A stretch of 43,240 nucleotides of DNA from Niastella vici (GTDB taxonomy: Bacteria; Bacteroidota; Bacteroidia; Chitinophagales; Chitinophagaceae), in assembly GCF_002077945.1 (NCBI RefSeq), contig NZ_LVYD01000085.1, positions 1 to 43,240 of the forward strand, in the 5' to 3' direction. Both the position numbers and the translations under genes were made by a program. This document shows positions 24,700 through 33,830 of this stretch, in pieces. The number at the start of each line of letters is the position of its first letter. Positions within the stretch are counted from its first letter, which is position 1. Below the pieces are notes generated by a model that saw nothing but the letters and a program-made list of their open reading frames with translations, did no database searches and was not told the origin of the DNA.

Positions 24700-26262
24700 A
24701 TGCCAGAAAAGAAAGTATATACCGATAGCGCCATTGAAATAAAGGAAGTGTATAATGCTTCTGATCTTCCCCGGATTGATGAACCCGAAATACCCGGACA
24801 GTTCCCCTTCACCCGGGGTGTGCAGGAAGATATGTACCGCGGTAAATTATGGACCATGCGCCAGTACGCAGGGTTCAGTACTGCGGAAGAAAGTAATAAA
24901 CGATACCATTATTTATTGTCGCAGGGCGTAATGGGGCTAAGCGTGGCTTTTGACCTTCCCACCCAAATCGGGTACGACAGCGATCATCCCCTGGCCGAAG
25001 GTGAAGTGGGTAAGGTAGGCGTGGCCATCGACAGCATTGAAGACATGCAAACCCTGTTCAAAGGAATAAAGCTCGAAGAGGTGTCAACCTCCATGACCAT
25101 TAATGCTACCGCATATATACTGCTGTCGTTTTATGTAGCCCTGGCCAAACAACAGGGCGCCGATCTGAAAAAGATCTCCGGCACCATTCAAAACGATATT
25201 CTGAAAGAGTACGCGGCAAGGGGCACCTATATTTATCCCCCCAAGCCATCCATGCACATCATTACCGACATTTTTGAATGGTGCAGTAAGGAGCTTCCCA
25301 AGTGGAATACCATTTCCATTTCGGGTTACCATATTCGTGAAGCCGGCAGTACCGCCGTTCAGGAGATCGCTTTCACCCTGAGCAATGGTAAAGCTTATGT
25401 AAAGGCCGCACTGGAAAAAGGACTTGACATTAATGTATTCGGCCGGCGCCTATCATTCTTTTTTAACGCGCATAACAACCTGTTCGAAGAAATAGCCAAG
25501 TTCAGGGCTGCCCGCCGCATGTGGGCCAACATTATGAAGGAACTGGGCGCTACCGATCCCCGGGCCATGATGCTGCGTTTTCATACCCAAACCGGAGGCA
25601 GTACCTTAACCGCACAACAGCCGCAGAACAATATTGCCCGCGTTACGGTGCAAACCCTCGCAGCTGTTTTAGGGGGTACCCAATCACTGCATACCAATGG
25701 TTTTGATGAAGCCCTGAGCCTGCCTACCGAAGAAGCCGCCCGTATTGCCTTACGCACCCAGCAGATCGTGGCTTTTGAAAGCGGCGCCGCTGACACCGTT
25801 GATCCGCTGGCCGGCTCTTATTATGTAGAAGCACTCACCAGCGAAATAGAACAAAAAGCCTATGAGCTTATGGCTACCATCGATGCCATGGGCGGCAGCG
25901 TTTCGGCTATTGAAGAAGGTTTTATTCAGGATGCCATTGCCCGCAGTTCATACGAATACCAACGCAAGATCGAAAATGGAGAGAAGATCATTGTAGGCGT
26001 AAACAAATTTCAGTCAACAGAAAAAGATACCACACCGGTCTTCAGGATCGATGACTCTATTCGCCAGGTACAAAGTCAGAAACTGGCTCAACTGCGCAAT
26101 GACCGCGACCCGGCCAAATGCGACCAGGTTTTACAGGGACTATCTGACAAGGCTTCTGCCGGTGAGAACATTATGCCCACCGTTATTGAGGCCGTTGAAC
26201 AAAAATGCACCCTCGGGGAAATTGCTGATACATTGAGAGAGGTGTTTGGGGAGTATAAATAA
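24700..26262 (+). CDS. Methylmalonyl-CoA mutase, large catalytic subunit without B12 domain
   Basis: A 520-residue acyl-CoA mutase catalytic (TIM-barrel) subunit. The full-length enzyme of many bacteria is about 700 residues with a C-terminal cobalamin-binding domain (DxHxxG); here the chain stops before it, so a separate B12-binding subunit must exist. Substrate markers point to methylmalonyl-CoA: Tyr56 in MRQYAGFST (Tyr89 of the Propionibacterium enzyme; isobutyryl-CoA mutase has Phe there) and Arg174 in [12 protein letters not shown] (Arg207, carboxylate binding). Other signatures are [28 protein letters not shown] and [20 protein letters not shown]. It interconverts (R)-methylmalonyl-CoA and succinyl-CoA. 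Its B12-binding partner is not in this window. Stop codon 2 bp from the convergent gene. Confidence 0.93.
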   Translation: MPEKKVYTDSAIEIKEVYNASDLPRIDEPEIPGQFPFTRGVQEDMYRGKLWTMRQYAGFSTAEESNKRYHYLLSQGVMGLSVAFDLPTQIGYDSDHPLAEGEVGKVGVAIDSIEDMQTLFKGIKLEEVSTSMTINATAYILLSFYVALAKQQGADLKKISGTIQNDILKEYAARGTYIYPPKPSMHIITDIFEWCSKELPKWNTISISGYHIREAGSTAVQEIAFTLSNGKAYVKAALEKGLDINVFGRRLSFFFNAHNNLFEEIAKFRAARRMWANIMKELGATDPRAMMLRFHTQTGGSTLTAQQPQNNIARVTVQTLAAVLGGTQSLHTNGFDEALSLPTEEAARIALRTQQIVAFESGAADTVDPLAGSYYVEALTSEIEQKAYELMATIDAMGGSVSAIEEGFIQDAIARSSYEYQRKIENGEKIIVGVNKFQSTEKDTTPVFRIDDSIRQVQSQKLAQLRNDRDPAKCDQVLQGLSDKASAGENIMPTVIEAVEQKCTLGEIADTLREVFGEYK

Positions 26263-26273
26263 ACTCACCAAAC
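26244..26273. terminator. Hairpin spanning two convergent stop codons
   Basis: GTTTGGGGAGT (26244-26254) pairs with ACTCACCAAAC (26263-26273), with one mismatch. It covers the stop codons of both the mutase and the convergent sorting-domain gene and could work as a shared terminator; neither side has a T tract. Confidence 0.45.
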
Positions 26274-27383
26274 AAACTTCCTACTACTCATCAGGCTGTT
26301 ATTGCTCACTCGCAACACATAGGGTCCATGCGCCCGGGCATTTAACGGGAAGGAAATTACCTGCGACCCGGCATCCAGGTCAAGCGAACGCTGTTGCAGC
26401 ACTACCCCATTCAGCGCAATCACCGAAACGGTGTACCTGCCCTTTTCAGGTATCTGCAACGAGGTTGCCAGCGATTGACCCGAAACAGTGGTATAATCGA
26501 TCGACAGCTGACTGATGCTTTTGTTATTGACCTTCACCAGCCAGGAGAAGTAAGTCCAGCCGCTTGGCTCATCTATTTTAATGCGATAATATACCTTGTC
26601 ATTACCAGGCGCCTGTTTGTCTTCATAATTGTATGAACCGGCCGACAGGGTCTCGTTTTCCGGGAAGCGGTTGATGGTTGTAAAATCAGTTCCGTTCACC
26701 GAACGCTCTACATGGAACACACTGCCTTCATGCACATTGGTAACCTGCCATTTCACCGAAACATTTTTATCGGTATGCAAAGCCTGTACACCGGTTATGC
26801 TAACGGGCAGCACTTCACCTATACCCTGAATATTGATGCTATCGACCACCAACCGGCTAAAGCCCCCGCTATTAATACTTACATTGTAACCATATAACCG
26901 GAAGGTAACCGTGGTATATTGATTCAAAAATGCACTACCCAGGGCAACCGAATAATTGCTGTAGTTATGCGATAAACTGTTGTTGGTAATATCTGAAGCA
27001 TAGCCATCAATACTCGACCGCAGGCTCCAGGAAGTTGGGCCCGAACCTGCCGGCGAACCCGTATTGCTACGCCTGATGCGCAATAATACACTGGTGAGGT
27101 CTAACTGGTAACCGGTATTTGGACTAATACTGAACTCAAGATAAGTACCAGTATTGATGCTGCCACCTGGCCAGCCGTTCTCGCCATAATATTCTACGTT
27201 GCCATTAAATGATTTTGTTGGAATACCGGAATTATAATCGGCCGTTGAAAGCGTGTTATGTGCAGCAACACCAGCACCCGCTAAAGTATTGTTGAAAGTC
27301 CAGTAACCTAATGTTTGTGAAAAACAGGGGAAGGTGATCAACGCCTGCAGTAAAATACTGCAAACAAGTTTACCAATAGGCAT
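26265..27383 (-). CDS. Secreted protein with type IX secretion (Por) C-terminal sorting domain
   Basis: A 372-residue exported protein if it starts at the ATG at 27383, chosen because MPIGKLVCSILLQALITFPCFSQ is a clean signal peptide. The open frame reaches 27506, which would put 41 residues before it. The mature part begins with a jelly-roll-like beta domain (GYWTFNNTLAGAGVAAHNTLST, then SPNTGYQLDLTSVLLRIRRSNTG; about 25-210) like those on Bacteroidota surface proteins. A fibronectin-III-like region follows (SVKWQVTNVHEGSVFHVERSVNGTDFTTI). The C-terminal 75 residues (LSIDYTTV, YTVSVIALNGVVLQQRSL, HGPYVLRVSN, KFVW) resemble the T9SS type A sorting domain, so it is probably exported through PorU/PorV-type machinery and anchored on the cell surface. 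Ligand unknown. Confidence 0.8.
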   Translation of the reverse strand: MPIGKLVCSILLQALITFPCFSQTLGYWTFNNTLAGAGVAAHNTLSTADYNSGIPTKSFNGNVEYYGENGWPGGSINTGTYLEFSISPNTGYQLDLTSVLLRIRRSNTGSPAGSGPTSWSLRSSIDGYASDITNNSLSHNYSNYSVALGSAFLNQYTTVTFRLYGYNVSINSGGFSRLVVDSINIQGIGEVLPVSITGVQALHTDKNVSVKWQVTNVHEGSVFHVERSVNGTDFTTINRFPENETLSAGSYNYEDKQAPGNDKVYYRIKIDEPSGWTYFSWLVKVNNKSISQLSIDYTTVSGQSLATSLQIPEKGRYTVSVIALNGVVLQQRSLDLDAGSQVISFPLNARAHGPYVLRVSNNSLMSSRKFVW

Positions 27384-27613
27384 ATGCCATAACGGCCTGC
27401 CATGAGTAATGGCGGTTTTCAATACAGGGACGGGCATTGGGGCAGTTTTCGGGATTAAAACACTTAATAAACGATAAATATATTTGCTTATTACATATTT
27501 GGACATCAAGCATTTATAACAAAATAAGTGCTATATACAGTAGATTAAAAATCATATGTTTAGTACCCTTTCCAGCTCATTATTTTTTTCTACATTCAGA
27601 AAAATAATCCAGC

Positions 27614-28948
27614 ATGCAGCTAAAACAGTCAACCCGGTGGGTTCTGCTACCAATTTTATTACTTTTCATAACATCAACCCTGCCCGCCCAACAAAACCGG
27701 CAAACGCTCATTGATCAAAAAGCCGCCGCCCTGCTACCCCAGGTCATTGAATGGCGTCGCTATTTGCACCAGCATCCCGAACTCTCGAACCGGGAATACA
27801 AGACCGCTGAATACGTTGCTGCACATTTGAAAAAACTGGGTCTCGAGGTACAGACCGGCATTGCCAAAACCGGTATTGTAGCCATTTTGAAGGGTGGCCA
27901 ACCGGGCCCTGTAGTTGCCTTGAGGGCCGATATGGATGCCCTGCCGGTAAAGGAACGGGTAGCTATTCCGTTTAAATCAACAGTACGGGCCGAATATATG
28001 GGCGATACTGTACCTGTAATGCATGCCTGTGGCCATGATAGCCATGTGGCCATGCTGATGGGCGCTGCCGAGATCTTATCATCGATGAAAAAAGATCTGC
28101 CCGGTACCGTTAAATTCTTTTTTCAACCGGCCGAGGAAGGTCCGCCCGGAAATGAAGAAGGCGGCGCACCCCTGATGGTGAAAGAAGGTTGTATGGATAA
28201 TCCAAAAGTAGATGCGGTGTTTGGCATGCACATTGAATCGGATATTGAAGCGGGCACCTTTGAATACAAATCAGGCGCCTTCATGGCTTCATCTGACTGG
28301 TTCACCATTAATATAAAAGGAAAACAAAGCCACGGTTCACAACCCTGGAAAGGTATTGACCCTATTGTTGTAGGCACCGAGATCGTGAATGCGCTGCAAA
28401 CCATCGTTAGCCGCCAATCGGAGCTCACCAAAGCGCCGGTGGTTATTACGGTAGGCAAATTCCACAGCGGTGTGCGGCCCAATATCATTCCCGAAGAAGC
28501 GGTGCTGCAGGGCACTATTCGTGCGCTGGATACCAAAATGCAACAAGAAACACATGAACGCATTCGTAAAATAGCTACGACTATTGCGGAAGCCATGGGC
28601 GCCACGGCCCAGGTTACCATTGACACCAAAACGCTGGTCACCTATAATGACCCGGCTCTGGTAAAAATGATGGTTCCCAGTTTTGAGCGAACAGCCGGTA
28701 AGGAAAATGTAAAGGAACGAGAATGGGTAACCGGTTCAGAAGACTTTTCGTATTATGGCGAAAAAGCGCCTTCGTTCTTTATTTACTTTGGCGGTATGCC
28801 TAAGGGCGCCGACAAATCGAAAGCACCGCCGCACCATACACCCGATTTTTATATCGATGACAGCCGCCTCGATGTAGGTGTTAAGGCATTCTGCAACCTG
28901 GTGTTTGATTATGCGAAGGGGATTGCTGAAATAAGAGGTAAGAAGTAG
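27614..28948 (+). CDS. Secreted M20 family amidohydrolase
   Basis: A 444-residue metallo-hydrolase of the M20D type (hippurate/IAA-amino-acid hydrolase/aminoacylase). A signal peptide (MQLKQSTRWVLLPILLLFITSTLPAQ) directs it to the periplasm or beyond, as in several Bacteroidota members. Metal and catalytic motifs are present: LRADMDALPV, HACGHDSHVAMLMGAAEIL with the His/Asp ligands, and FQPAEEGP with the catalytic Glu pair. The dimerisation domain includes GKQSHGSQPWKGIDP, and the C-terminal His ligand is in PPHHTPDF. It cleaves N-acyl or N-aminoacyl amides; the substrate is unknown. The stop codon lies inside a purine-rich repeat that supplies the last few codons (GKK). Confidence 0.93.
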   Translation: MQLKQSTRWVLLPILLLFITSTLPAQQNRQTLIDQKAAALLPQVIEWRRYLHQHPELSNREYKTAEYVAAHLKKLGLEVQTGIAKTGIVAILKGGQPGPVVALRADMDALPVKERVAIPFKSTVRAEYMGDTVPVMHACGHDSHVAMLMGAAEILSSMKKDLPGTVKFFFQPAEEGPPGNEEGGAPLMVKEGCMDNPKVDAVFGMHIESDIEAGTFEYKSGAFMASSDWFTINIKGKQSHGSQPWKGIDPIVVGTEIVNALQTIVSRQSELTKAPVVITVGKFHSGVRPNIIPEEAVLQGTIRALDTKMQQETHERIRKIATTIAEAMGATAQVTIDTKTLVTYNDPALVKMMVPSFERTAGKENVKEREWVTGSEDFSYYGEKAPSFFIYFGGMPKGADKSKAPPHHTPDFYIDDSRLDVGVKAFCNLVFDYAKGIAEIRGKK

Positions 28949-29072
28949 GAAGTAAGAAATCAATGAATTTCATAAACGCCGCACCAACAAAAAAGACCCG
29001 TCAGTTCATTATACCTGACGGGTCTTTTATATTTAGGCTTTATGTGTTTCCTACTTCTTACTTCCTACTTCT
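28934..29072. repeat. Purine-rich dispersed repeat with inverted partner around a terminator
   Basis: The left arm (28934-28960) contains GGTAAGAAGTAGGAAGTAAGA, overlapping the M20 stop codon; the right arm (29047-29072) reads CCTACTTCTTACTTCCTACTTC in the opposite sense. The terminator at 28989-29030 lies between them, giving a nested palindrome of about 140 bp. Confidence 0.65.
28989..29030. terminator. Bidirectional rho-independent terminator
   Basis: A perfect 14-bp stem, AAAAGACCCGTCAG (28991-29004) with CTGACGGGTCTTTT (29015-29028), and a 10-base loop. It serves the M20 gene and, being symmetrical, also the convergent glnS gene. Confidence 0.92.
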
Positions 29073-29128
29073 GATACTTTCAATTAAACACTTCCACCCA
29101 AACTCAAATCCAATCTATTTCTTACCTT

Positions 29129-30811
29129 CTATCCTTTCTTTACTTCTTTCGCCCAGGTATCTTTCAGCGTCACGGTTCTGTTAAAGATCATTTTATCTTC
29201 CGACGTGTCTTTATCGAGACAGAAATAACCTTTGCGCAGGAACTGGCAACGGTCGTTGAAGCGCATGTTCTTCAATGCGGGTTCGGCAAAAGCCGTGCTG
29301 ATCACCTGCAATGAATTGGGATTGATATAATCTTTGAAGTCGCCTTCTTCACTGGCGGGGTTTTCAACCCTGAACAACCGGTCGTACAGGCGAACTTCAA
29401 TGCTAATAGCCTGTGCAACGCTTACCCAGTGCAGGGTGCCCTTTACATGAATACCAGAGGTATCGGCGCCGCTTTTACTTTCGGGCAAATAACTACAATG
29501 CAGCTCGGTTATTTTACCATTGCTGTCCTTCACTACTTCATCACATTTGATGATGTAAGCGCTTTTCAGGCGCACCATTTGTCCGGGCGCCAGGCGGAAG
29601 AATTTCTTGGGCGGGTTCTCCATAAAATCTTCGCGCTCTATGTATAGCTCGCGGCTGAACGGAATTTCGCGGTGCGCGGTATTGGGATCTTCGGGGTTGT
29701 CTTCACTCTTCACCATTTCAACCGCACCATCGGCCGGATAGTTGGTGAGCACCACTTTCACCGGGTCAAACACCACCATGCGGCGCAGGGCGATCTTGTT
29801 CAGGTGCTCGCGTACGCAGAATTCGAGCAGCGACACATCGATCATGTTCTCGCGTTTGGCAATACCAATTCGATCGCAGAACTCGCGAATACTTTCGGGG
29901 GTATAACCAGCGCGGCGCAGGCCCGAGATCGTGGGCATGCGGGGATCGTCCCAGCCGGTTACGAATTTATCATTCACCAGTTGCAGCAATTTTCTTTTGC
30001 TGGTAACGGTGTAGTTTATATTGCGGCGGGCAAACTCGTATTGATGCGAGGGATATATTTCCAGCTTTTCTATAAGCCAGTCGTACAACTCACGATGAGG
30101 CACAAACTCGAGGGTGCAAATAGAATGCGTAATATGTTCAATTGAATCGCTTTGACCGTGCGCCATATCGTACATGGGGTAAATGCACCATTTATCGCCT
30201 GTACGGTGGTGATGGGCATGTTTGATGCGATATAATACCGGGTCGCGCATCAGCATATTTGCATTCGACATATCGATCTTTGCACGCAGGGTACGGGTGC
30301 CATCGGCAAACTCCCCATTTTTCATGCGGGCAAACAGGTCCAGATTTTCTTCAATGGAGCGGGTGCGAAAGGGACTGTCCTTCCCAGGTTCGGTAGGCGT
30401 GCCTTTCATGGCAGCGATTTGCTCAGAGGTAGAATCATCAACATATGCCAGTCCTTTCTTTATAAGGGTAATGGCGAACTCATACATCTGGTCGAAGTAG
30501 TCAGAGGCGTACAGTTCATTCTTCCATTCAAAACCCAGCCAGCGAATATCGTCCTTGATACTCTCCACATATTCCGTTTCTTCTGTTACCGGATTGGTAT
30601 CATCAAAACGGAGGTTGGTATACCCGGGATATTTTTTGGTAAGCCCGAAATTCAAACAAATACTCGAAGCATGACCAATATGCAGGTAACCATTGGGCTC
30701 GGGAGGAAAACGGGTAGCTATTGTTTTGTACCTGCCCGATTTCAGATCCTCTTCAATGATCTCTTCTAAAAAGTTCAGACTTTTCTCTTCCGGTGTGGTG
30801 ATCTCTGCCAT
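29129..30811 (-). CDS. glnS: Glutamine--tRNA ligase (GlnRS)
   Basis: A 560-residue class I aminoacyl-tRNA synthetase, near the usual 550 residues. It charges tRNA-Gln directly, so this organism need not depend on the Gat amidotransferase for Gln-tRNA. Motifs: TRFPPEPNGYLHIGHASS (HIGH region), LRFDDTNP, the KMSKS-equivalent TVTSKRKL, and GWDDPRMPTISGLRRAGYTPE. The C-terminal beta-barrel anticodon-binding domain is present to the end. A -7 box (TAAATTTG) lies about 20 bp before the start. The 3' end faces the M20 gene across a shared terminator. Confidence 0.97.
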   Translation of the reverse strand: MAEITTPEEKSLNFLEEIIEEDLKSGRYKTIATRFPPEPNGYLHIGHASSICLNFGLTKKYPGYTNLRFDDTNPVTEETEYVESIKDDIRWLGFEWKNELYASDYFDQMYEFAITLIKKGLAYVDDSTSEQIAAMKGTPTEPGKDSPFRTRSIEENLDLFARMKNGEFADGTRTLRAKIDMSNANMLMRDPVLYRIKHAHHHRTGDKWCIYPMYDMAHGQSDSIEHITHSICTLEFVPHRELYDWLIEKLEIYPSHQYEFARRNINYTVTSKRKLLQLVNDKFVTGWDDPRMPTISGLRRAGYTPESIREFCDRIGIAKRENMIDVSLLEFCVREHLNKIALRRMVVFDPVKVVLTNYPADGAVEMVKSEDNPEDPNTAHREIPFSRELYIEREDFMENPPKKFFRLAPGQMVRLKSAYIIKCDEVVKDSNGKITELHCSYLPESKSGADTSGIHVKGTLHWVSVAQAISIEVRLYDRLFRVENPASEEGDFKDYINPNSLQVISTAFAEPALKNMRFNDRCQFLRKGYFCLDKDTSEDKMIFNRTVTLKDTWAKEVKKG

Positions 30812-30829
30812 AACTCAATAAATTGATGG

Positions 30830-30837
30830 CAAATTTA
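30830..30837 (-). promoter_or_regulatory. Putative -7 box of glnS
   Basis: Read leftward, TAAATTTG matches the -7 consensus, 18 bp before the ATG at 30811. No TTG lies at the expected distance. Confidence 0.5.
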
Positions 30838-31151
30838 CGTAATTCTGGCATCTAAGTCCCGGAACAAGTTGCTGTTATCGCAGGGATTAGGAATTATTTT
30901 TTGGGAGCGGGCTGCGGTAGTTCTGCCCGGCGTCCCTTGCGCCACTTGCCGATTTCATCGGCATCCCGACGACTTCAGTCAGGACTTCAGCGTTCCCGGC
31001 GCTATTGGGCAAAAGAAAAATCAGGCCCCCCTTCCGGCGAGTTTCATTCCGAAAAAACCGGAATGAAACTGTAAGGGCAGGTATGACAATACAAATTCGT
31101 GTTCAACTAAAAGATCTAATGAATAGCCATACTGCGCAAAAGCGTCAGCTA
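30838..31151. other. Gene-free, hairpin-rich spacer
   Basis: No coding sequence that I can support. The stretch from about 30900 to 31070 is more GC-rich than its surroundings and full of short palindromes: GCCGAT-TTC-ATCGGC near 30947-30961 and a perfect 11-bp stem (GTTTCATTCCG, 31041-31051, with 31059-31069) around an A-rich loop. It may be a dispersed palindromic element or a structured RNA; there is no T tract for a terminator. Confidence 0.5.
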
Positions 31152-31562
31152 CTACATTCTTTTTACCAGGATCTGTTGAACCAGTCTTGATTCGGTCGAC
31201 AGCTCAAATCTGTGGTCAGTTTTGTCTTTGCTGTCGCGGATGATGATCACCAGTTTACCATTTTCAACCGGAGCTCTGAACACTTTGTTGAAGTGCTGAC
31301 CGTTAAAAGTGGCGCGGTACAGGTTGTCGCCATTTACATCATTCACCAGAATGTCGAAACGGCCACCATCGGCATTCTCAAAATTTACTTTAAAATAAAC
31401 CTGGCCTTCTTCCATTTTCAGGCATGAAACAGAAGCGTCTCCATCTTCATACGTTGAATCAGAAACTTTGGCTGTTGCAGAAGTAAGGGTTACAAGAACC
31501 ACCAGCAACATGATAGCTGTTTTCTTTCCTAAAGAAAAAGCATTGAGCATGATTGTTTTCAT
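31152..31562 (-). CDS. Small secreted protein of unknown function
   Basis: A 136-residue protein with a clear signal peptide (hydrophobic core KTAIMLLVVLVTLTSATA, about residues 14-31, cleavage after ATA). The mature 105 residues look like a beta-sandwich of strands: VYFKVNFENADGGRFDILVNDVNGDNLYRATFNGQHFNKVFRAP, LVIIIRDSKDKTDHRFELST. This resembles the small C-terminal-like beta domains common in Bacteroidota secreted proteins, though the terminal KRM does not look like a T9SS signal. A TAAATTTG box at 31703-31710 would leave a leader of about 135 nt. I do not recognise a family. Confidence 0.75.
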   Translation of the reverse strand: MKTIMLNAFSLGKKTAIMLLVVLVTLTSATAKVSDSTYEDGDASVSCLKMEEGQVYFKVNFENADGGRFDILVNDVNGDNLYRATFNGQHFNKVFRAPVENGKLVIIIRDSKDKTDHRFELSTESRLVQQILVKRM

Positions 31563-31836
31563 ATTTGTTTTGTTTTTTTAGATAAAAAAAATAATAATAT
31601 GAAAGCAAATCGTTTATATAATCGGGGCAAGCTGTTGATTAACAAGAGAAGGCAAGCAGCGTAAATGGGAAGGAGTTAAAAGATCGATTTAATCTTGTTA
31701 TGCAAATTTATACAAAAAACGGGAAAAGGTAACCCTTAAGTATACATTATACAGAAAATAATATTCACGTAACATGATGTGACCATCGTTGCAAACAGGC
31801 GTTAGTAAAGGATTTCAGCCAATTGGGGCTTAATCA

Positions 31837-32553
31837 TCAACGTCTTAGCAACCGGTTTTGTATCAATTGCTGCAAAACCGCTTCGCGTTCGGTGCGGCTT
31901 ATGGGAATTTTATAGGTGCCAATAGTGATCTCATTGCCTTCAATGCTTTCTACCCTGGCCGCCGCCACTATGTACGACTTATGTGTTCGTATAAACCGCC
32001 CCGTTGGTAATTGGGTTTCTATGCTGTGAAATGTGATATAGGTAATATATTTCCTGCCATTAGTGTAAACCGCCACGTAATTTTGCAGGGCTTCTATGAA
32101 CAGAATATCATCATACAGCACCTTTATGAGCTTATTATCGCTTTTAATAAAGAAGTAACCGGGTGCTGAAGCAGGCGGCGCCGGTTGCGTAATAGCCTCC
32201 TGCATGGTACGCGCTTTTGTTACCGCCTTCCAGAAACGCTCAAACGAAAATGGTTTCAGCAGGTAATCGATCGCATTCCATTCAAACCCTTCTACCGCAT
32301 ATTGTGGATAAGCCGTTGTAAAAATGACCATGGGCGGGTGCTGCAGGGTCTTCAGGAATTCCATCCCCGTCATTTTGGGCATTTGAATATCGAGGAACAG
32401 CAGGTCGATCTTCTCCTGCATCAGCAGGTCGGCCGCCTTTAACGGGTTATCGAACTCCCCGGCCAGTTGCAGAAAGGAGGCATCCTGTATGTATTCCTTC
32501 AAACCCTTCCGGGCTATGGGTTCATCATCTATTATAATGCACCGGAGTGTCAT
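31837..32553 (-). CDS. LytTR-family response regulator
   Basis: A 238-residue regulator. Receiver domain: IIDDEP (acidic pair near residues 9-10), phospho-acceptor Asp55 in LFLDIQMP, FTTAY and LLKPF. The C-terminal LytTR DNA-binding domain (about 135-235) includes FFIKSDNKLIKVLYDDILFIEALQNYVAVYT and FIRTHKSYIVAAARVESIEGNEITIGTYKIPISRTERE, the AgrA/LytR pattern. Its start overlaps the stop of the histidine kinase gene by 4 bp, so the two are translationally coupled. Targets are unknown; no neighbouring transport or sensor genes hint at a role. Confidence 0.95.
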   Translation of the reverse strand: MTLRCIIIDDEPIARKGLKEYIQDASFLQLAGEFDNPLKAADLLMQEKIDLLFLDIQMPKMTGMEFLKTLQHPPMVIFTTAYPQYAVEGFEWNAIDYLLKPFSFERFWKAVTKARTMQEAITQPAPPASAPGYFFIKSDNKLIKVLYDDILFIEALQNYVAVYTNGRKYITYITFHSIETQLPTGRFIRTHKSYIVAAARVESIEGNEITIGTYKIPISRTEREAVLQQLIQNRLLRR

Positions 32554-33566
32554 GATAATTGCAGGTTGAGTTCAATTTTAAATGTGTCGCTATTGTTCCA
32601 GATCTGTAAAGTATGCCTGCCGGGATACAATAGTTCAAGCCGGCGTTTTACATTCGACAAACCAATGCCGCCTGTTGGTTCGGTGCTTTGCTGCTGCTCC
32701 TTCGAGTTCTCAACAGTGAACAACAGCATACCATTATGGCGTTGCAGTGCTACCCTTATAAAATTGCGGGCATTGGTATGATGCGAAATATGTTTGAAGG
32801 CATTTTCAACAAAGGGGATCAACAGCAGGGGCGTTATCCGGAAACCTTCTAGCTGCTCCCCTACTTCAATACCCACTTCATATTGATTATCTTTCCGCAG
32901 CTCCTGTAACCGGATATAATCCTGCAGGTAATGCACTTCTTTTTCTATTTCAATGGCAGGGCTGTTACAATCATACAACTGGTACCGCAACAAACCGGCC
33001 ATCTGCAACAGCGTGGTGCGCGCTTCGGCATTCTGTTTATCGATCAAAAAATAAACGGTGTTTAACGAATTGAACAAAAAATGCGGGTTGAGCTGCGACT
33101 TTAAAAAATTCAATTCCGTTTCTGCTTTTTCTTTGGCCATTTCGCCGAGGCGCCGTTGCGCCCGCGCATGATCGGTCAACAATTTAATAGCCGCCCCCGT
33201 GCTTACCAGTAAAAAATGCGGGATCACATTATCGTATACCCGTACTTTAAACCGGTCCCAGATGTCGAAGGACGTTTGCATCAGCGCCGCTTCTACATAC
33301 ATTTTTGAAATACTGAATGTAAATACCAGGGCAATAAACAACCCGGTAAACAGCCAGTATCTTTTTTTATACAATAAGCGGGGAATAAGCACATAATTTG
33401 TGAGGTATACCATCAGGGCCAGGTCGGCCACTTTTATAAAAGTGATATACCATCCTTTGCCGGCGGGATAATCCTGGTACCTGAAAAAATGCCAGCCGAA
33501 GAAAAGCAAGGCCCAGCCCAGCAAATGATGCAGATAATAACGCTGTATAACCCTTTCCGCTTTCAT
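32550..33566 (-). CDS. LytS-type sensor histidine kinase (His_kinase family)
   Basis: A 338-residue kinase. Four hydrophobic helices (about residues 13-27, 43-62, 70-92 and 110-130) make a small membrane domain without a large periplasmic loop, as in the common Bacteroidota LytS-like kinases. The phospho-acceptor region is LKSQLNPHFLFNSLNTVYFLID, followed by the ATPase N box (LIPFVENAFKH) and the late GGIGLSNVKRRLELLYPG. First of a two-gene operon with the LytTR regulator (4-bp overlap). The signal is unknown. Confidence 0.95.
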   Translation of the reverse strand: MKAERVIQRYYLHHLLGWALLFFGWHFFRYQDYPAGKGWYITFIKVADLALMVYLTNYVLIPRLLYKKRYWLFTGLFIALVFTFSISKMYVEAALMQTSFDIWDRFKVRVYDNVIPHFLLVSTGAAIKLLTDHARAQRRLGEMAKEKAETELNFLKSQLNPHFLFNSLNTVYFLIDKQNAEARTTLLQMAGLLRYQLYDCNSPAIEIEKEVHYLQDYIRLQELRKDNQYEVGIEVGEQLEGFRITPLLLIPFVENAFKHISHHTNARNFIRVALQRHNGMLLFTVENSKEQQQSTEPTGGIGLSNVKRRLELLYPGRHTLQIWNNSDTFKIELNLQLS

Positions 33567-33670
33567 ACATCAAATTAAATATACAAAATCGGGGCGACGT
33601 AACGGTTTACACTTATTGTGCCTTTTGCTTGACGAAATGCCTGTTTACAGACCGGAAAGGGGTATAAAAG

Positions 33671-33697
33671 AAAAAAGAGCTGTAGACACAGCCCTTT
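33671..33697 (-). terminator. Rho-independent terminator
   Basis: Read leftward, AAAGGGCTGT pairs with ACAGCTCTTT (one G-T pair), loop GTCT, followed by TTTTTTCTTTT. It ends the yggS transcript before the kinase operon. Confidence 0.8.
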
Positions 33698-33830
33698 ACC
33701 ATTAATCAATAACCTATGAAAAACACTATTTAATTATGTAAGTCAAAGATATACAGTAGAATGCCTGGGTCATAATCAATTCGATGTTTGAATATAAAAC
33801 CCCGATGAATTAGCTGGAATAACCGATAAG

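Noticed and set aside
30869..31190. Two short plus-strand open frames in the spacer after glnS
   Set aside because: Composition is driven by palindromes; no start signal, no family.
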